From contig JAOXSD010000113.1 of NCBI GenBank assembly GCA_025800205.1, positions 35,373-99,372 of the forward strand: a stretch of DNA of 64,000 nt. The letters are read 5' to 3'. A model generated the notes under the pieces. The model made no database searches. It was not told the origin of the DNA and saw nothing but the letters and a program-made list of their open reading frames with translations. Positions 36,145 to 45,800 of the stretch are shown here, piece by piece. Source of the DNA: Silicimonas sp. (GTDB lineage Bacteria; Pseudomonadota; Alphaproteobacteria; Rhodobacterales; Rhodobacteraceae). The translations under genes and the position numbers were made by a program. Each line of letters opens with the position of its first letter. Position 1 is the first letter of the stretch.

Positions 36145-36975
36145 TCAGCCCTTGCGGCCGATCTTCTTGAATGTCTTCGTTTGTTCGGTCAGCGCGATTT
36201 CCGTCGGCAGGCGCTCCATCGACGACGCACCGTAAAACCCGTGACAATGTTTGGTGTTGTTCAGAACGAATTCCGCATCCTCCGGCATCGCCACCGGCCC
36301 GCCATGGACAAGCACGATCACCTCCGGGTTCACCTCCAGCGCCGCCGCGCCCCAGGCATCGGTCAATGCCGGCGCCTCTTCCAGCGACACGCCGGTTTCG
36401 GCTCCGATGGAGCCGCCGGTGGTCAGGCCCAGATGCACCACGATGATGTCGGCCCCCGCCTCCGCCATGGCGCGGGCATCGGCCTCGCTGAAGACATAGG
36501 GCGTGGTCAAGAGCCCGCGGGCGGAGGCCATGCGGATCATCTCCACCTCATGGCCATATCCCATGCCGGTCTCTTCGAGATTGGCGCGAAAGAGCCCGTC
36601 GATCAGCCCGACGGTGGGAAAGTTCTGCACGCCCGCAAAGCCTTCGGCCTGCACATCATCCAGAAATTTCTCCATCCGGCGGAACGGATCGGTGGCGCAG
36701 ACGCCGGCCAGAACCGGCGTATGCTTGACCACCGGCAGCACCTCGCCGGCCATCTCCATCACCACGCCATTGGCGTCACCATAAGGCATGAGCCCGGCAA
36801 GCGAGCCGCGCCCGGCCATCCGGTAGCGGCCGGAATTGTAGATCACGATCAGATCGATCCCGCCCGCTTCTTCGCATTTCGCCGAAAGCCCGGTGCCGGC
36901 ACCGCCGCCGATGATCGGCTCGCCCCGGTCGCGCATGGCGCGGAATTTGGTCATCAACTCATTGCGGTCAAACAC
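36145..36975 (-). CDS. Phosphoenolpyruvate-hydrolase-like TIM-barrel protein (Tm-1 C-terminal-type)
   Basis: The 276-residue protein is a TIM barrel of the PEP-hydrolase-like family, the bacterial match to the C-terminal half of the plant Tm-1 virus-resistance protein. Landmarks are [16 protein letters not shown] near the start, [43 protein letters not shown] and [13 protein letters not shown]. The GTG at 36975, after an AAGGA site eight bases upstream, gives the normal family length and falls just after the Tm-1-like fusion gene (four bases). Bacterial genomes usually keep this gene beside a UPF0261 gene, as here. The reaction is not established. Confidence 0.88.
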   Translation of the reverse strand: MFDRNELMTKFRAMRDRGEPIIGGGAGTGLSAKCEEAGGIDLIVIYNSGRYRMAGRGSLAGLMPYGDANGVVMEMAGEVLPVVKHTPVLAGVCATDPFRRMEKFLDDVQAEGFAGVQNFPTVGLIDGLFRANLEETGMGYGHEVEMIRMASARGLLTTPYVFSEADARAMAEAGADIIVVHLGLTTGGSIGAETGVSLEEAPALTDAWGAAALEVNPEVIVLVHGGPVAMPEDAEFVLNNTKHCHGFYGASSMERLPTEIALTEQTKTFKKIGRKG

Positions 36976-36979
36976 GTCT

Positions 36980-39154
36980 CTATCCTTGTCCTGCGGCACG
37001 GGGGGCCGGGGCGCTCCCGTGCAGGCTTCTGAACTCACCGGCCACGAGGGCGGCGAATTCCGGGTCATTGATGTGATGGGGCACGCGGATCAGATGGCGG
37101 GTGCCGGTTTGCTGCACGGCGGCCTCCAGCGCGCCGAAGAGTGCGGCATCGGCAGCCGGGTCGTAGAACGGCTGGCCCGGCCCGGCGATGGCCGAAATGC
37201 CGCCTTCGGGCAGATAGAACCGCACCGGCCCGGTCATGCGGTTGAGCTTTTCGCCAATCCAGCGCCCGATCTCGGCACATTCCTCAGGCGTCGTGCGCAT
37301 CAGCGTGACCTGCGGGTTGTGTTCGTAGAACAGCCGGTCGCGGTAGCGTTCGGGCACCGTGTCGCGCGCGCCGAAATTCACCATGTCCAGCGCGCCGCAG
37401 GAGCCGATATAGGGACGGGCGCTGGTGATCGCGGCCTCAAATCGGGTCTCATCGGCCGGGAACACGCCGCCTGCGATCATGTCGCAGACCTCGGTGGTGG
37501 TCAGGTCGATCACACCGGTCAGTTTGCCCTCGGCCAGAAGGTTCTCCATCGACCGACCGCCGGTGCCGGTGGCGTGGAAAACGAGGCAATCGTAATCGGC
37601 CTCCAACAGCCCGCTCACCTGCTGCACCGCCGGTGTCGTCACGCCGAACATGGTCAGCCCGATGGCCGGTTTGTCAGGCGCGGGCGGCGGTGCCGCACGG
37701 CGCGCGCTGACCATGCCCGCCAGGGCGCGCGCGCCATTGCCCAGCACATCGCGGGTGATCACGTTCAGCCCCTGAATATCCGCGACCGCGTTCAGCATCA
37801 GCATGTCGGAGGCGCCCACATAGGGGCCAGTGTTGCCCGAGGCGATGGTCGAGATCAGCACTTTCGGCACGCCCAGGGGCAGCGCGCGGAAGGCGGGGCT
37901 TGCCAGCGCCGCAGCACCGGAGCCGCCCGCCGAAATTGCCCCTTCGATGTCGCCCTGTGCCGTGATCCAGCGCTCGAAGGCCAGCGCCATGCCCGCCACC
38001 GCCGTGCCGCGATCGCCGGTGAATACGCCTGCCACGCCGCGCGGATGCAAGCCCGCCACCGCATGGGGCGGCACATCGGCGCCCGAGGGTTTGCCAGAGG
38101 TCGAGAGATCGACCAGAACCGCCTCAACCCCTTGATCTTTCAACATATCCCGCAGGAATCGCAGTTCCGCGCCCTTGGTGTCCAACGTGCCTGCCACCAG
38201 CACCCGGCCCGCGCGTCCGCGCGTCCGGACCTGTGCCAGCGGCTTGATCTCACCGCCCGCAGGTGCCAGCGGCGTGACCGTGCGCGCGGCACTTTCGATC
38301 ACATGGACCGGCACCGCGCGCGACCAGCGGGTCGGGATCACCGGGTTCGAAATATAGACCCGGGTCAGCGCCTCCGGTGCCGCGTCAGCCGTCTCGGCGT
38401 CAGTGCGCACGGCCGGGTCCGGCGTCTCGTCATGGGCATGGCGCCCGACGCCCAGAAGCGCCTGCTGCAGATCCCGGTCGCTGGCCAGCCGGGCGCTGTC
38501 CATCACCCGGTTGATCCGCCCGTTGACCATGATCGCCACATCGGAGGCCACCGCACAGGCCACGCCGATATTCTGTTCGATCATCAGAACATCGATGTCG
38601 CCCTCTTCGCCCAGCCGGATCAGCATGTCCTCGACCTGCTGCACGATCACCGGGGCCAGACCCTCGGTCGGCTCATCCATCAGCAGAAGCCGGGGGTTCA
38701 GCAACAGCGCCCGCGAAATCGCCAGCATCTGCTGTTCGCCGCCCGAAAGCTGCGAGCCGAGATTGCTCCGCCGCTCGGCCAGACGGGGAAAGGTTCCGTA
38801 GATCCGCTCAATGGTCCAGGCGCCGCCACGTTTTTCCACCAGCCGCAGATGCTCATGCACCGAGAGCGACCGCCAAAGCCGCCGCCCCTGGGGCACATAG
38901 CCGATGCCCATCCGCGCCACATCCGCCGGGCTCCGCCCGTTCAGCACCTGACCGTGAAAGGCGATGGTGCCCGAAGCCACCGGTTCCAGCCCCATGATCG
39001 CCTTGCACAGCGTGGTCTTGCCCATGCCGTTGCGACCGACCAGCGAATGCACGCCGCCATGGAGCGCCATGTTCACGCCCTGCAGCGCATGGCTCTGGCC
39101 GTAATAGACATTGAGATCGCGGATCTCGAGAATGGGCGTGCCCTCAGCCATCAT
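36980..39154 (-). CDS. Fusion of LivF-type ABC ATPase and Tm-1-like (UPF0261) domain
   Basis: The 724-residue protein joins two families. Residues 1-about 235 are a LivF-type ATPase with Walker [11 protein letters not shown] (40-49), signature LSGGEQQML (136) and Walker B LLLMDEP (156-162), so it should be active. A linker of about 80 residues follows. Residues about 316-715 are the UPF0261/Tm-1-like ATP-binding domain ([49 protein letters not shown]), which together with the TIM barrel encoded next makes up plant Tm-1. The start overlaps livG by 11 bases. Transporter ATPase and a Tm-1 enzyme on one chain could couple uptake to the first step of metabolism; that is inference. Confidence 0.9.
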   Translation of the reverse strand: MMAEGTPILEIRDLNVYYGQSHALQGVNMALHGGVHSLVGRNGMGKTTLCKAIMGLEPVASGTIAFHGQVLNGRSPADVARMGIGYVPQGRRLWRSLSVHEHLRLVEKRGGAWTIERIYGTFPRLAERRSNLGSQLSGGEQQMLAISRALLLNPRLLLMDEPTEGLAPVIVQQVEDMLIRLGEEGDIDVLMIEQNIGVACAVASDVAIMVNGRINRVMDSARLASDRDLQQALLGVGRHAHDETPDPAVRTDAETADAAPEALTRVYISNPVIPTRWSRAVPVHVIESAARTVTPLAPAGGEIKPLAQVRTRGRAGRVLVAGTLDTKGAELRFLRDMLKDQGVEAVLVDLSTSGKPSGADVPPHAVAGLHPRGVAGVFTGDRGTAVAGMALAFERWITAQGDIEGAISAGGSGAAALASPAFRALPLGVPKVLISTIASGNTGPYVGASDMLMLNAVADIQGLNVITRDVLGNGARALAGMVSARRAAPPPAPDKPAIGLTMFGVTTPAVQQVSGLLEADYDCLVFHATGTGGRSMENLLAEGKLTGVIDLTTTEVCDMIAGGVFPADETRFEAAITSARPYIGSCGALDMVNFGARDTVPERYRDRLFYEHNPQVTLMRTTPEECAEIGRWIGEKLNRMTGPVRFYLPEGGISAIAGPGQPFYDPAADAALFGALEAAVQQTGTRHLIRVPHHINDPEFAALVAGEFRSLHGSAPAPRAAGQG

Positions 39155-39947
39155 CGCCCCCGAGATAAAGCGCCTGCACTTCCGGATCGTCCTCGATCTC
39201 CGCCGGGCTGCCTTCCTTGAAGATCCGCCCGTTATGCATCATCGTCACCGATTCCGAGACGCGCAGCGCCACATCCATATCGTGTTCGATGATGATGAAC
39301 CCCATATGCTGGGGCAGGCCCAGAAGGATCTCGATCAGCTCCGTGCGCTCGGTCGGCGACAACCCGGCGGCGGGTTCGTCAAACAGAATGAAACGCGGCG
39401 CCCCGGCCAGCGCCATGGCAATCTCCAACTGCCGCTGCTGGCCATAGGACAGGGTCGAGACTTCGGCATGTTGCACATCTTCGAGATGCACCACGCGGAC
39501 GAGGTTTTCCGCACTTGCCATCAGCGCATCATCCCGGCGCGGGCGCAGGAAGGAAAACCGGCTGCGCGACACGCCGGTGCTGGCGAGATAGATATTGTCC
39601 AGCACGCTCAGCCCGGTGAACAAAAGCGAGATCTGATAAGTCCGCCGCAGCCCCCGGCGGATACGCTCATGGGGCGGAAACTGGGTGATGTCCTCGCCAA
39701 AGAACCGGATCGTGCCGGTGCTCGCGGGGAAATCGCCGGTCACGCAATTGAAGAGCGTCGTCTTGCCCGCGCCGTTCGACCCCAGCACCGCGCGCCGCTC
39801 GCTCGGGCGCACCACAAGGTTGATGTCGCTGAGTGCGGCCAGCGCGCCGAAGAGTTTGGACACCCCGGTGAGCTCCAACGCATTGGCGGTGCCCGTGGCC
39901 CCCAGCCGCTCGGAGATCGAGCCGCGCTCTTCCAGCACCGTGGTCAT
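39144..39947 (-). CDS. Branched-chain amino-acid-type ABC transporter ATP-binding protein LivG-like
   Basis: The 267-residue ATPase has Walker A GSNGAGKTTLFN, the Q-loop RRTYQISLLF, signature LSYGQQRQLE, Walker B FILFDEP and the switch His in IIEHDMDVAL. It belongs to the HAAT (LivG) group and pairs with the LivF-type half of the fusion protein just downstream. It overlaps livM by four bases (ATGA). The N-terminal 25 residues before the domain are extra compared with most LivG proteins. Confidence 0.93.
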   Translation of the reverse strand: MTTVLEERGSISERLGATGTANALELTGVSKLFGALAALSDINLVVRPSERRAVLGSNGAGKTTLFNCVTGDFPASTGTIRFFGEDITQFPPHERIRRGLRRTYQISLLFTGLSVLDNIYLASTGVSRSRFSFLRPRRDDALMASAENLVRVVHLEDVQHAEVSTLSYGQQRQLEIAMALAGAPRFILFDEPAAGLSPTERTELIEILLGLPQHMGFIIIEHDMDVALRVSESVTMMHNGRIFKEGSPAEIEDDPEVQALYLGGDDG

Positions 39948-41014
39948 GGCCCCTCCCCTCCCCGACCGGTGAGCGGATCGCGGTTGCGGCTTTCGCGGAA
40001 CTTGTCCCAGAGCCCCAGAATGCCGTCGGGCGACCAGAAGACGATGATCAGGAAGGTGACGCCAACCAGCAGTTGGAACCGCTCGCCCGAGAGACCCATC
40101 GCCACCAGCGCGTCAATCGCATAGGTCTTCAGGATCACATAGATCAGCGCGCCGATGAACGGGCCGACCGGGTGGCGCAGGCCGCCGATCACCGCGATCA
40201 CCAGAATGTCGATGGCTGCCCCGATGGCCGCCGTGCCGGGCGAGATCTGCGCCGATTGCCAGGTCAGCAGGATGCCCCCGATGGCCGCCAGCAGCGAGGC
40301 GAACGTATAGGCCGCGACCCGGTGCGCGGTGACGTTGAAGCCCAGCGCCGACATCCGGCGCGGATTGTCCCGCACCCCTTGCAAGGCAAGGCCGAAGGGC
40401 GCGCGCGAGATGTAGAGCACCACGAAATATCCCAGCGCCGCCCAGAACAGGGTGAGGTAGTAGAACGCCGCCGGGCCGCGCCAGTCGACCCCGAACAGCA
40501 TTGGCGGCAACACCCCGTTGAAGCCGGAAAAGCCGTTGAAGATCACGTAATTCTGCCGGGTGAAGTAGAAGAACGCCGCCGCAATCGCCAGCGTGATCAT
40601 GATCGTGTAGATGCCTTCGGTGCGCACCGCGAGCCAGCCGGTAAGCGTGCCGAAGATCATCGCGATGATCAGCGAGATCGGCACCGCGATATACCAGGGC
40701 CAGCCCAGCGAAATCGTGTCGATGGCAGAGACGCCGAAGATCGCGACCATATAGCCGCCCATGCCGGCAATCGACATCTGCGCGAGACTGACCATGCCGC
40801 CATAGCCGCCCAGAAACATCAGCCCAAGTGCGATGAGCCCCAGGATGAAGGTCCAGCCGAAGATCTGAAAGAGCACGAAATCGCCCGCAATGGCGGGCAT
40901 GATCAGAAGCACCAGACCGACGACCCAATAAGCGGCCGGAATGCGCTCGAGCCAGCTGCGGTCCTCGCGCGCGGCCGCGTCGGCGCGGGTCTCGAACGGA
41001 TCGACCACCGCCAT
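39944..41014 (-). CDS. ABC transporter permease LivM-like
   Basis: The 356-residue inner-membrane permease has about ten hydrophobic helices after a polar start. Family segments are GGYGGMVSLAQMSIAGMGGY and the EAA-type coupling loop GVRDNPRRMSALGFNV. It forms the channel with LivH. It begins two bases from the livH stop and overlaps livG by four bases. The operon-type solute-binding protein is encoded upstream at 44347-45597. Confidence 0.93.
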   Translation of the reverse strand: MAVVDPFETRADAAAREDRSWLERIPAAYWVVGLVLLIMPAIAGDFVLFQIFGWTFILGLIALGLMFLGGYGGMVSLAQMSIAGMGGYMVAIFGVSAIDTISLGWPWYIAVPISLIIAMIFGTLTGWLAVRTEGIYTIMITLAIAAAFFYFTRQNYVIFNGFSGFNGVLPPMLFGVDWRGPAAFYYLTLFWAALGYFVVLYISRAPFGLALQGVRDNPRRMSALGFNVTAHRVAAYTFASLLAAIGGILLTWQSAQISPGTAAIGAAIDILVIAVIGGLRHPVGPFIGALIYVILKTYAIDALVAMGLSGERFQLLVGVTFLIIVFWSPDGILGLWDKFRESRNRDPLTGRGGEGP

Positions 41015-41015
41015 T

Positions 41016-42026
41016 TCAGGCCCGCCCCATCAGGCCCTGGGGCCGGAAGGCCAGCACGCCCACCATGATCAGGAAGGTCAGCACCACCGCATAGGTCGGC
41101 ATGTAGACCGAGCCGAATTGCTCGGCGAGCCCGATCAGAAGCGCGCCCAGTGCGGCGCCCGGAATGCTGCCCATGCCGCCGACGATCACCACCACCAGGG
41201 AGGCGAGCAGGAACCGGATATCCTCACCGGGCGCAATCGACTGGAAGGTGCCGCCCACGACACCGGCCACACCGGCGAGCCCGGCGCCAAAGGCGAAGAC
41301 GCCGAGAAACACCAGTTGAATGCGCGCGCCGCTTGCCGACAGCATGTCACGATCATCGACACCGGCGCGGATCAGCATCCCGATCTTGGTGCGGTTAAGC
41401 AAAAGCCACATGCCGATCCCGATGGCGACGGCGGCCAGAAAGATCACCACCCGCACCAGCGGATATTTCAGATAGACCAGATCTCCGGAACGTTTCTGGG
41501 TGGTGACCAGAATCGTCTCCATCGGCCCAGAGAGCCAGCTTGGCGCGCTGATATTGTAGAAATCCCCGCCCCAGCCCCAGAGCATCAGATCGGCCGCGAC
41601 GATGGAAATGCCGATGGTCACCAGGGTCTGGCGCAGATCCTGCCCCTCCATCCGGCGAAAGACCACCAATTGCAGGGCGACCCCTGCCGCGCCGACCACG
41701 ATGAAAGCGGCCGGAAAGGCCAAAAGCCAGTATCCCGTCGCCTCCGCAACCCCGTAGCCTATATAGCCGCCCAAGAGGTAGAGCGAGCCATGGGCGAGGT
41801 TCACATTCCGCATCAGCCCGAAGATCAGCGTGAAGCCGGAGGCGACCAGAAAATAGAGCCCCCCCAGCGTGATCCCGTTGAAAAGCGCGTTGAGAAAGAT
41901 CTTCTTGCGTCCGATCAGATCGACCAGCCAGGCGGGCCAGAGCGCAAAGATCATCCACAGAAGCACCGCGGCCAGAACCGCGATGATCGCGGCCCAATAG
42001 GGGTGGCGGCGCGCGAAATCTGTCAT
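41016..42026 (-). CDS. ABC transporter permease LivH-like
   Basis: The 336-residue permease starts at 42026 (MTDFARRHPY); an alternative 18 codons upstream would add only charged residues. It shows eight to nine membrane helices, the family loop GLMRNVNLAHGSLYLLGGYIG, the coupling segment GVDDRDMLSASG, and GGMGSIPGAALGALLIG. It partners LivM. The ribosome site on the minus strand is GAGGGGGAGG. It follows the AraC gene in the same direction with 134 bases between them, which probably hold the transporter promoter. Confidence 0.92.
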   Translation of the reverse strand: MTDFARRHPYWAAIIAVLAAVLLWMIFALWPAWLVDLIGRKKIFLNALFNGITLGGLYFLVASGFTLIFGLMRNVNLAHGSLYLLGGYIGYGVAEATGYWLLAFPAAFIVVGAAGVALQLVVFRRMEGQDLRQTLVTIGISIVAADLMLWGWGGDFYNISAPSWLSGPMETILVTTQKRSGDLVYLKYPLVRVVIFLAAVAIGIGMWLLLNRTKIGMLIRAGVDDRDMLSASGARIQLVFLGVFAFGAGLAGVAGVVGGTFQSIAPGEDIRFLLASLVVVIVGGMGSIPGAALGALLIGLAEQFGSVYMPTYAVVLTFLIMVGVLAFRPQGLMGRA

Positions 42027-42160
42027 GTTGGCTCCCTCCCCCTCGCCACCTTTCCGGCGCCGGTCCCGGCGCGGAGGCAACTTCTTTCGGGCAGGCTAGT
42101 GCGCCCGGGCCCGATGGCGCGTACCTCTCCGTCTGATCGGGTGGCGCTGGATCGTCTTGT

Positions 42161-42988
42161 TCAGACGAAATGCGCCACGCGGCGATAATCGGTCGGCGGT
42201 ATGCCCACATTGGACGAAAAATACCGGGTGAAGCTCGCCTGGCTGGCAAAGCCCAGATCAAGCCCGATATCGGTGACCGATTTCTTGGTCATCACCAGCT
42301 CGTCAATCGCATGTTCGGTGCGCAGCGTGTTCAGATAGAGGTTCGGCGTGATCCCCATCTGCATCTTGAAGAGCTTGAAGAAATGCGGCCGCGACAGGCC
42401 CACCTGGCGCGCCAGATCATCCATGGCGATGTCCTCGGCGAAATTCTCCTGCATCAGCCGCAGCGACCGGCGGACGCGGAAATCGCTGAACTTGCGTTGC
42501 ACATTGCGCAGGATCGGCTGGCCCTCCGCATTGGCCCAGGTCTGTTCAAAGCAGCGCCGTGTGGTCTCGTATAGAAAGCCGTCGAACCGTTCGGAGGGCT
42601 GATCGTCCAGCAGGATCGTGGTCAGCCGCCCGATCCACATCTCGATCGTCGGCGTCACCCGGATCACCGGCGTGCCGAAGCCCAGCGAAAACTCCGCGCT
42701 TTGCGAGTTTTCCAGAAACCACATCGGCTTGATGTAAAGCGTCAGCATGAAATGGTTTTCCGCACAGGGCGACGGTTCGAAACTATGGGACTCCCAGGGG
42801 CTGATCGCGACCGCCTGATCCTTCGAGATCACATGGCTGGTCCCGTTGACCGTGGCCGAGGCCTCCGGTCCACCGAGAAAGAAAATCAGATGCCCCTCAC
42901 GGTGGGCGTGGGTCGTCAGCGGACGGTCCAATTCATAAAGTGTTGCACGGCCGAATGAGCCGTGGTGCACAGAGATCGCTCTGGCCAT
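42161..42988 (-). CDS. AraC-family transcriptional regulator
   Basis: The 275-residue protein has an N-terminal cupin-like sensing domain (LTTHAHREGHLIFFLGG, SPWESHSFEPS) and a C-terminal double HTH (about 175-272; DIAMDDLARQVGLSRPHFFKLFK and VTDIGLDLGFASQASFTRYFS). It most likely senses the transported compound or an intermediate and controls the transporter and hydroxylase genes that follow. It is in the same orientation as the whole cluster. A near-dyad TGATAC/GTATATCA around 43085-43105 upstream might be its operator. Confidence 0.92.
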   Translation of the reverse strand: MARAISVHHGSFGRATLYELDRPLTTHAHREGHLIFFLGGPEASATVNGTSHVISKDQAVAISPWESHSFEPSPCAENHFMLTLYIKPMWFLENSQSAEFSLGFGTPVIRVTPTIEMWIGRLTTILLDDQPSERFDGFLYETTRRCFEQTWANAEGQPILRNVQRKFSDFRVRRSLRLMQENFAEDIAMDDLARQVGLSRPHFFKLFKMQMGITPNLYLNTLRTEHAIDELVMTKKSVTDIGLDLGFASQASFTRYFSSNVGIPPTDYRRVAHFV

Positions 42989-43155
42989 TTTACTATCCTC
43001 CCATGGCCGCCCTCTCTCCCGGAAGGTCGACCAAGAAAAATATCGCGGGAAGATTGCGCGTCCTGCAAGGAAAATGAGCCGATCATGATACTCTGAGGTA
43101 TATCAGGCGTCTTTGGGCTCTGTTTTGGGCCAATCCGGTGCGGTTCCGCCCGGGG

Positions 43156-44286
43156 TCAATGGGCCGCCTGCAGCACCTGTCGAATCTCCTGGGCGCCCGG
43201 TTTGCGCGGCCCGTTCGAGATCGCGTGGTCCTTTGCGGCCAGCTCCGCCGCCCGGCTCAAAGCGCTCACCTCGACCCCGAGATCGCCCAGCCGCCGGGGG
43301 ATCGGCCAGCTCTCGGTGAGGGCGCGCATGCCCCCGGCGAGGCTGTCGCCCGGCGCAATGCCGAGCACATGTTTCACCCGGGCGCAGCGCCCGTTCATTC
43401 CGCCTTCGTAGAATTCCACCAGATGGGACATCAGAATGCCCGCCACCGCCGAGGGCTCCGGCTGCGCCTCCGAGACCGACGCCACCGCATTGGCCAGCGC
43501 CTGCACCACGGAGCGTCCCTTTTGCAGGGCAAAGGAACTGTTCAGCCCGGCCGCCATGATCTCGCGCCGCGCGCTCAGGCTGTCGTTGTCGAGCGCGGGT
43601 TTGATATTCGCCGGAATGCGGCTCAGCGCATCAAGGGCAAGCCCGTCGGCGGGCGGGTGGTAGCGCGGCGACAGATAGGAATCCACCGCCCGCGCCAGCA
43701 CGCCCGCAGCGGCAAAGACCGAAGCCTCGCTTGGCGCGCCCAAGGTCAGCGTCGGGTCGCAGATGGTGATCGTCGGCGCGAGCGCCCGGGCGGCCAGCAG
43801 AACCTGCCGGCCGTCCGACAGGGCGACCGGCGTGCTTTCGCTGACCGCGGCGGCAAACCCCAGCACATCGGGCACCGCATAGAGATCGGGCAGATCGGAG
43901 GCAATCCGCCGGGCACCGCCCTCATCCACCGACAGCACCTCCAGCGCCTCGGAATGGGCAATCGCCACCCGCGCCGCCTTGGCAAGGTTGATCGCCCGGT
44001 TCGGCCCATAGGCCACCAGCACGTCACAGCCCTCGGCCCGGTAGAGTTCGGCCACCGCCGCCGCCGCCGCCGCGCTGGGCAGATGGGGAATATCGGAAAA
44101 CATCACCCGCGACGCCCGGCGCGGGAAGCCGGAAAAGAACCGCTCCGCCTCCAGGCTCTCGCTGTCCTCGGCGCCCGCGACCACTAGGGGCCGGGTCTTG
44201 TCATTGACCTCGAGTTCCGAATGCAGCGCGTCTTCCAACACGCCATCGGCAAAGTGAACCCGGTTGAGAAGATGGATCAGCGTCAT
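43156..44286 (-). CDS. Iron-containing alcohol dehydrogenase-fold protein lacking metal ligands
   Basis: The 376-residue protein matches the Fe-ADH family in length and framework: HFADGVLEDAL near the start, DPTLTLGAPSEAS (177), SYLSPRYHPPADGLALDAL (203) and SSFALQKG near 250. The usual NAD loop GGGSxxD is replaced by AYGPNRAIN. None of the four metal ligands is present: the GMDALTHAIE helix reads GVLARAVD, HGxAHxLG reads LANAVAS, and the PHG His is Ser. Maleylacetate reductases also lack some ligands but keep the His motifs. So it may be a metal-free reductase or a non-catalytic protein. It lies between the binding-protein gene and the AraC gene. Confidence 0.8.
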   Translation of the reverse strand: MTLIHLLNRVHFADGVLEDALHSELEVNDKTRPLVVAGAEDSESLEAERFFSGFPRRASRVMFSDIPHLPSAAAAAAVAELYRAEGCDVLVAYGPNRAINLAKAARVAIAHSEALEVLSVDEGGARRIASDLPDLYAVPDVLGFAAAVSESTPVALSDGRQVLLAARALAPTITICDPTLTLGAPSEASVFAAAGVLARAVDSYLSPRYHPPADGLALDALSRIPANIKPALDNDSLSARREIMAAGLNSSFALQKGRSVVQALANAVASVSEAQPEPSAVAGILMSHLVEFYEGGMNGRCARVKHVLGIAPGDSLAGGMRALTESWPIPRRLGDLGVEVSALSRAAELAAKDHAISNGPRKPGAQEIRQVLQAAH

Positions 44287-44305
44287 GGCTGGGGGCGCGC
44301 GGAAA

Positions 44306-44331
44306 GCGCCCGGGCGAAACCGCCCGGGCGC
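44306..44331 (-). terminator. Strong hairpin after the solute-binding-protein gene
   Basis: A perfect 11-base stem (GCGCCCGGGCG at 44306-44316 and CGCCCGGGCGC at 44321-44331) closes over AAAC. It lies 15 bases after the binding-protein stop and 19 before the next gene's start. A short T run follows on the minus strand. It likely ends part of the transcription or protects the mRNA, so the binding protein is made in excess over the rest of the cluster. Confidence 0.65.
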
Positions 44332-44346
44332 CGGTTCCTCAGCCGG

Positions 44347-45597
44347 TCAGTAGCTGGACTGACAGGCCGGGTTCTCGCGGCTCGGCAGGCCGAGGCTGGC
44401 GAATTTCGCCGCATCCATGCCCAGGGTCTGGTTGATCCCTTCCTGCAGCGAGATGAACTGGTTCACCAGATTGCCATTCTCATCCTCGATCACCTCGGAG
44501 ATGAACGTGGTGCCAATCGCCTGACGGTTGCCGTCGAGCGTCACCTTGCCCACCGGGCTGTCCATCTCGATATTGGCGAGGCAGGAGCGGAACGCCGCGT
44601 GGTCATCTGAGAGATCGCCATTCACCTCGTTGAGGCAGGTGAGCGTCGCCGCCGTCGCATTGTAGTAGAGCGTCGACAGAAGCGACGGCTGCGGGAACCG
44701 TTCCTCGGGCGGGAAGGTGTCCTGATAGAGTTTCACATATTCCTTCCAGGTCGGATCATCCCAGGTATCGGCCTGCGGCCCCGAAGACGGCGTGCCGATC
44801 AGCGCGTTCTTCGCATCGCCCTTGGAGTTCAGCACCGTGCCATCGACCATGATCGTGCCGCCGATCAGGTTCGCGTCACCGCCGGCCTGCTGGTACTGGT
44901 TGAGGAAATTGACCGCGTCGCCGCCGCCAAGACCGAGGTAGATCGCATCCACATCATCGGGCAGGGCCGCAATGATCGAGGCGAAATCCTTGGTGCCCAG
45001 CGGCACCCAGAACCGGTCGGTGATCTCGCCGCCGGCCTGGCAGTAATCCAACGCGAAGCCGAAGACCTGGGTGTAGATAAAGGAATAATCCTCGCCGATC
45101 GTGGCGACGGTTTCATAGCCCTTTTCCTCGAAGACATATTTGCCGAGCCCCACCGACCATTGCGCGCCATCGGTGTTGTAACGGAAGAAATTGTCCGAGG
45201 GATCCACATAGGTGGTTTCCATCGCGCCCGACGAACCATTGATGAAGGTCGTGCCCGGCTGGGTCTTGGAATAGTCGCGGATGGCAATGCCTTCGGAGCC
45301 CGAAAGCGGCCCGATGATCACGTCGAGCCCGTCCTGCTCCACCAGCTTGCGCGCCGCGCGCACCGCACTGTCGGGCGAGGCATCGGTCGACTGGATCACC
45401 AGTTCGATATCCTTGCCGCCGGCCTTGCCGCCAAAGGCCGCAAGTGCCGTCTTGATGCCGCGCACCCCGTCTTCGCCCAGCACCGTATAAGTGCCTTCGA
45501 GCGTCGCCATGACGCCGATCTTCAGCGTCTCTGCCGACGCCCCCTGGGCCGAGATCAAAGCCGCGCCCAGCGCGGTTGTCACCATCAGCTTTTTCAT
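44347..45597 (-). CDS. LivJ-type solute-binding protein of the HAAT ABC transporter
   Basis: The 416-residue protein has a signal peptide (1-22, ending GASA) and a Peripla_BP_6 domain. Segments such as LKIGVMATLEGTYTVLGEDG, VIIGPLSGSEG and PGTTFINGSSGAMETTY are typical of the hydrophobic/amide amino-acid binding group. It captures the substrate in the periplasm for LivHMGF. The start at 45597 follows GGGAGGAAAAACAC. Relatives bind branched-chain amino acids, amides, urea or small aromatics; the ligand cannot be chosen here. A strong hairpin follows the stop. Confidence 0.92.
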   Translation of the reverse strand: MKKLMVTTALGAALISAQGASAETLKIGVMATLEGTYTVLGEDGVRGIKTALAAFGGKAGGKDIELVIQSTDASPDSAVRAARKLVEQDGLDVIIGPLSGSEGIAIRDYSKTQPGTTFINGSSGAMETTYVDPSDNFFRYNTDGAQWSVGLGKYVFEEKGYETVATIGEDYSFIYTQVFGFALDYCQAGGEITDRFWVPLGTKDFASIIAALPDDVDAIYLGLGGGDAVNFLNQYQQAGGDANLIGGTIMVDGTVLNSKGDAKNALIGTPSSGPQADTWDDPTWKEYVKLYQDTFPPEERFPQPSLLSTLYYNATAATLTCLNEVNGDLSDDHAAFRSCLANIEMDSPVGKVTLDGNRQAIGTTFISEVIEDENGNLVNQFISLQEGINQTLGMDAAKFASLGLPSRENPACQSSY

Positions 45598-45613
45598 GTG
45601 TTTTTCCTCCCTT

Positions 45614-45628
45614 GTGTCCATGAGACAC
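45614..45628 (-). promoter_or_regulatory. Inverted repeat before the solute-binding-protein gene
   Basis: GTGTC-CATGA-GACAC forms a perfect five-base dyad 17 bases upstream of the start codon, just ahead of the ribosome site. It could be an operator or a small leader hairpin. Regulation by the nearby AraC protein is possible but unproven. Confidence 0.35.
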
Positions 45629-45800
45629 CCGGCGCCGCAACGACGCCCGGCTGACACCAGCATGGAATGAAGGGCCCGCGCGCCCTGCATCAAGGCGCCG
45701 CCGCGTATACCCGGCAGTCGCTTTTTTGCCGCCCGCACCACGCGCGCGGCCCGGCCCAGGGGGGCTTTTGGCCTGCGCCGGGACCGGCTAGAACCCTGCC

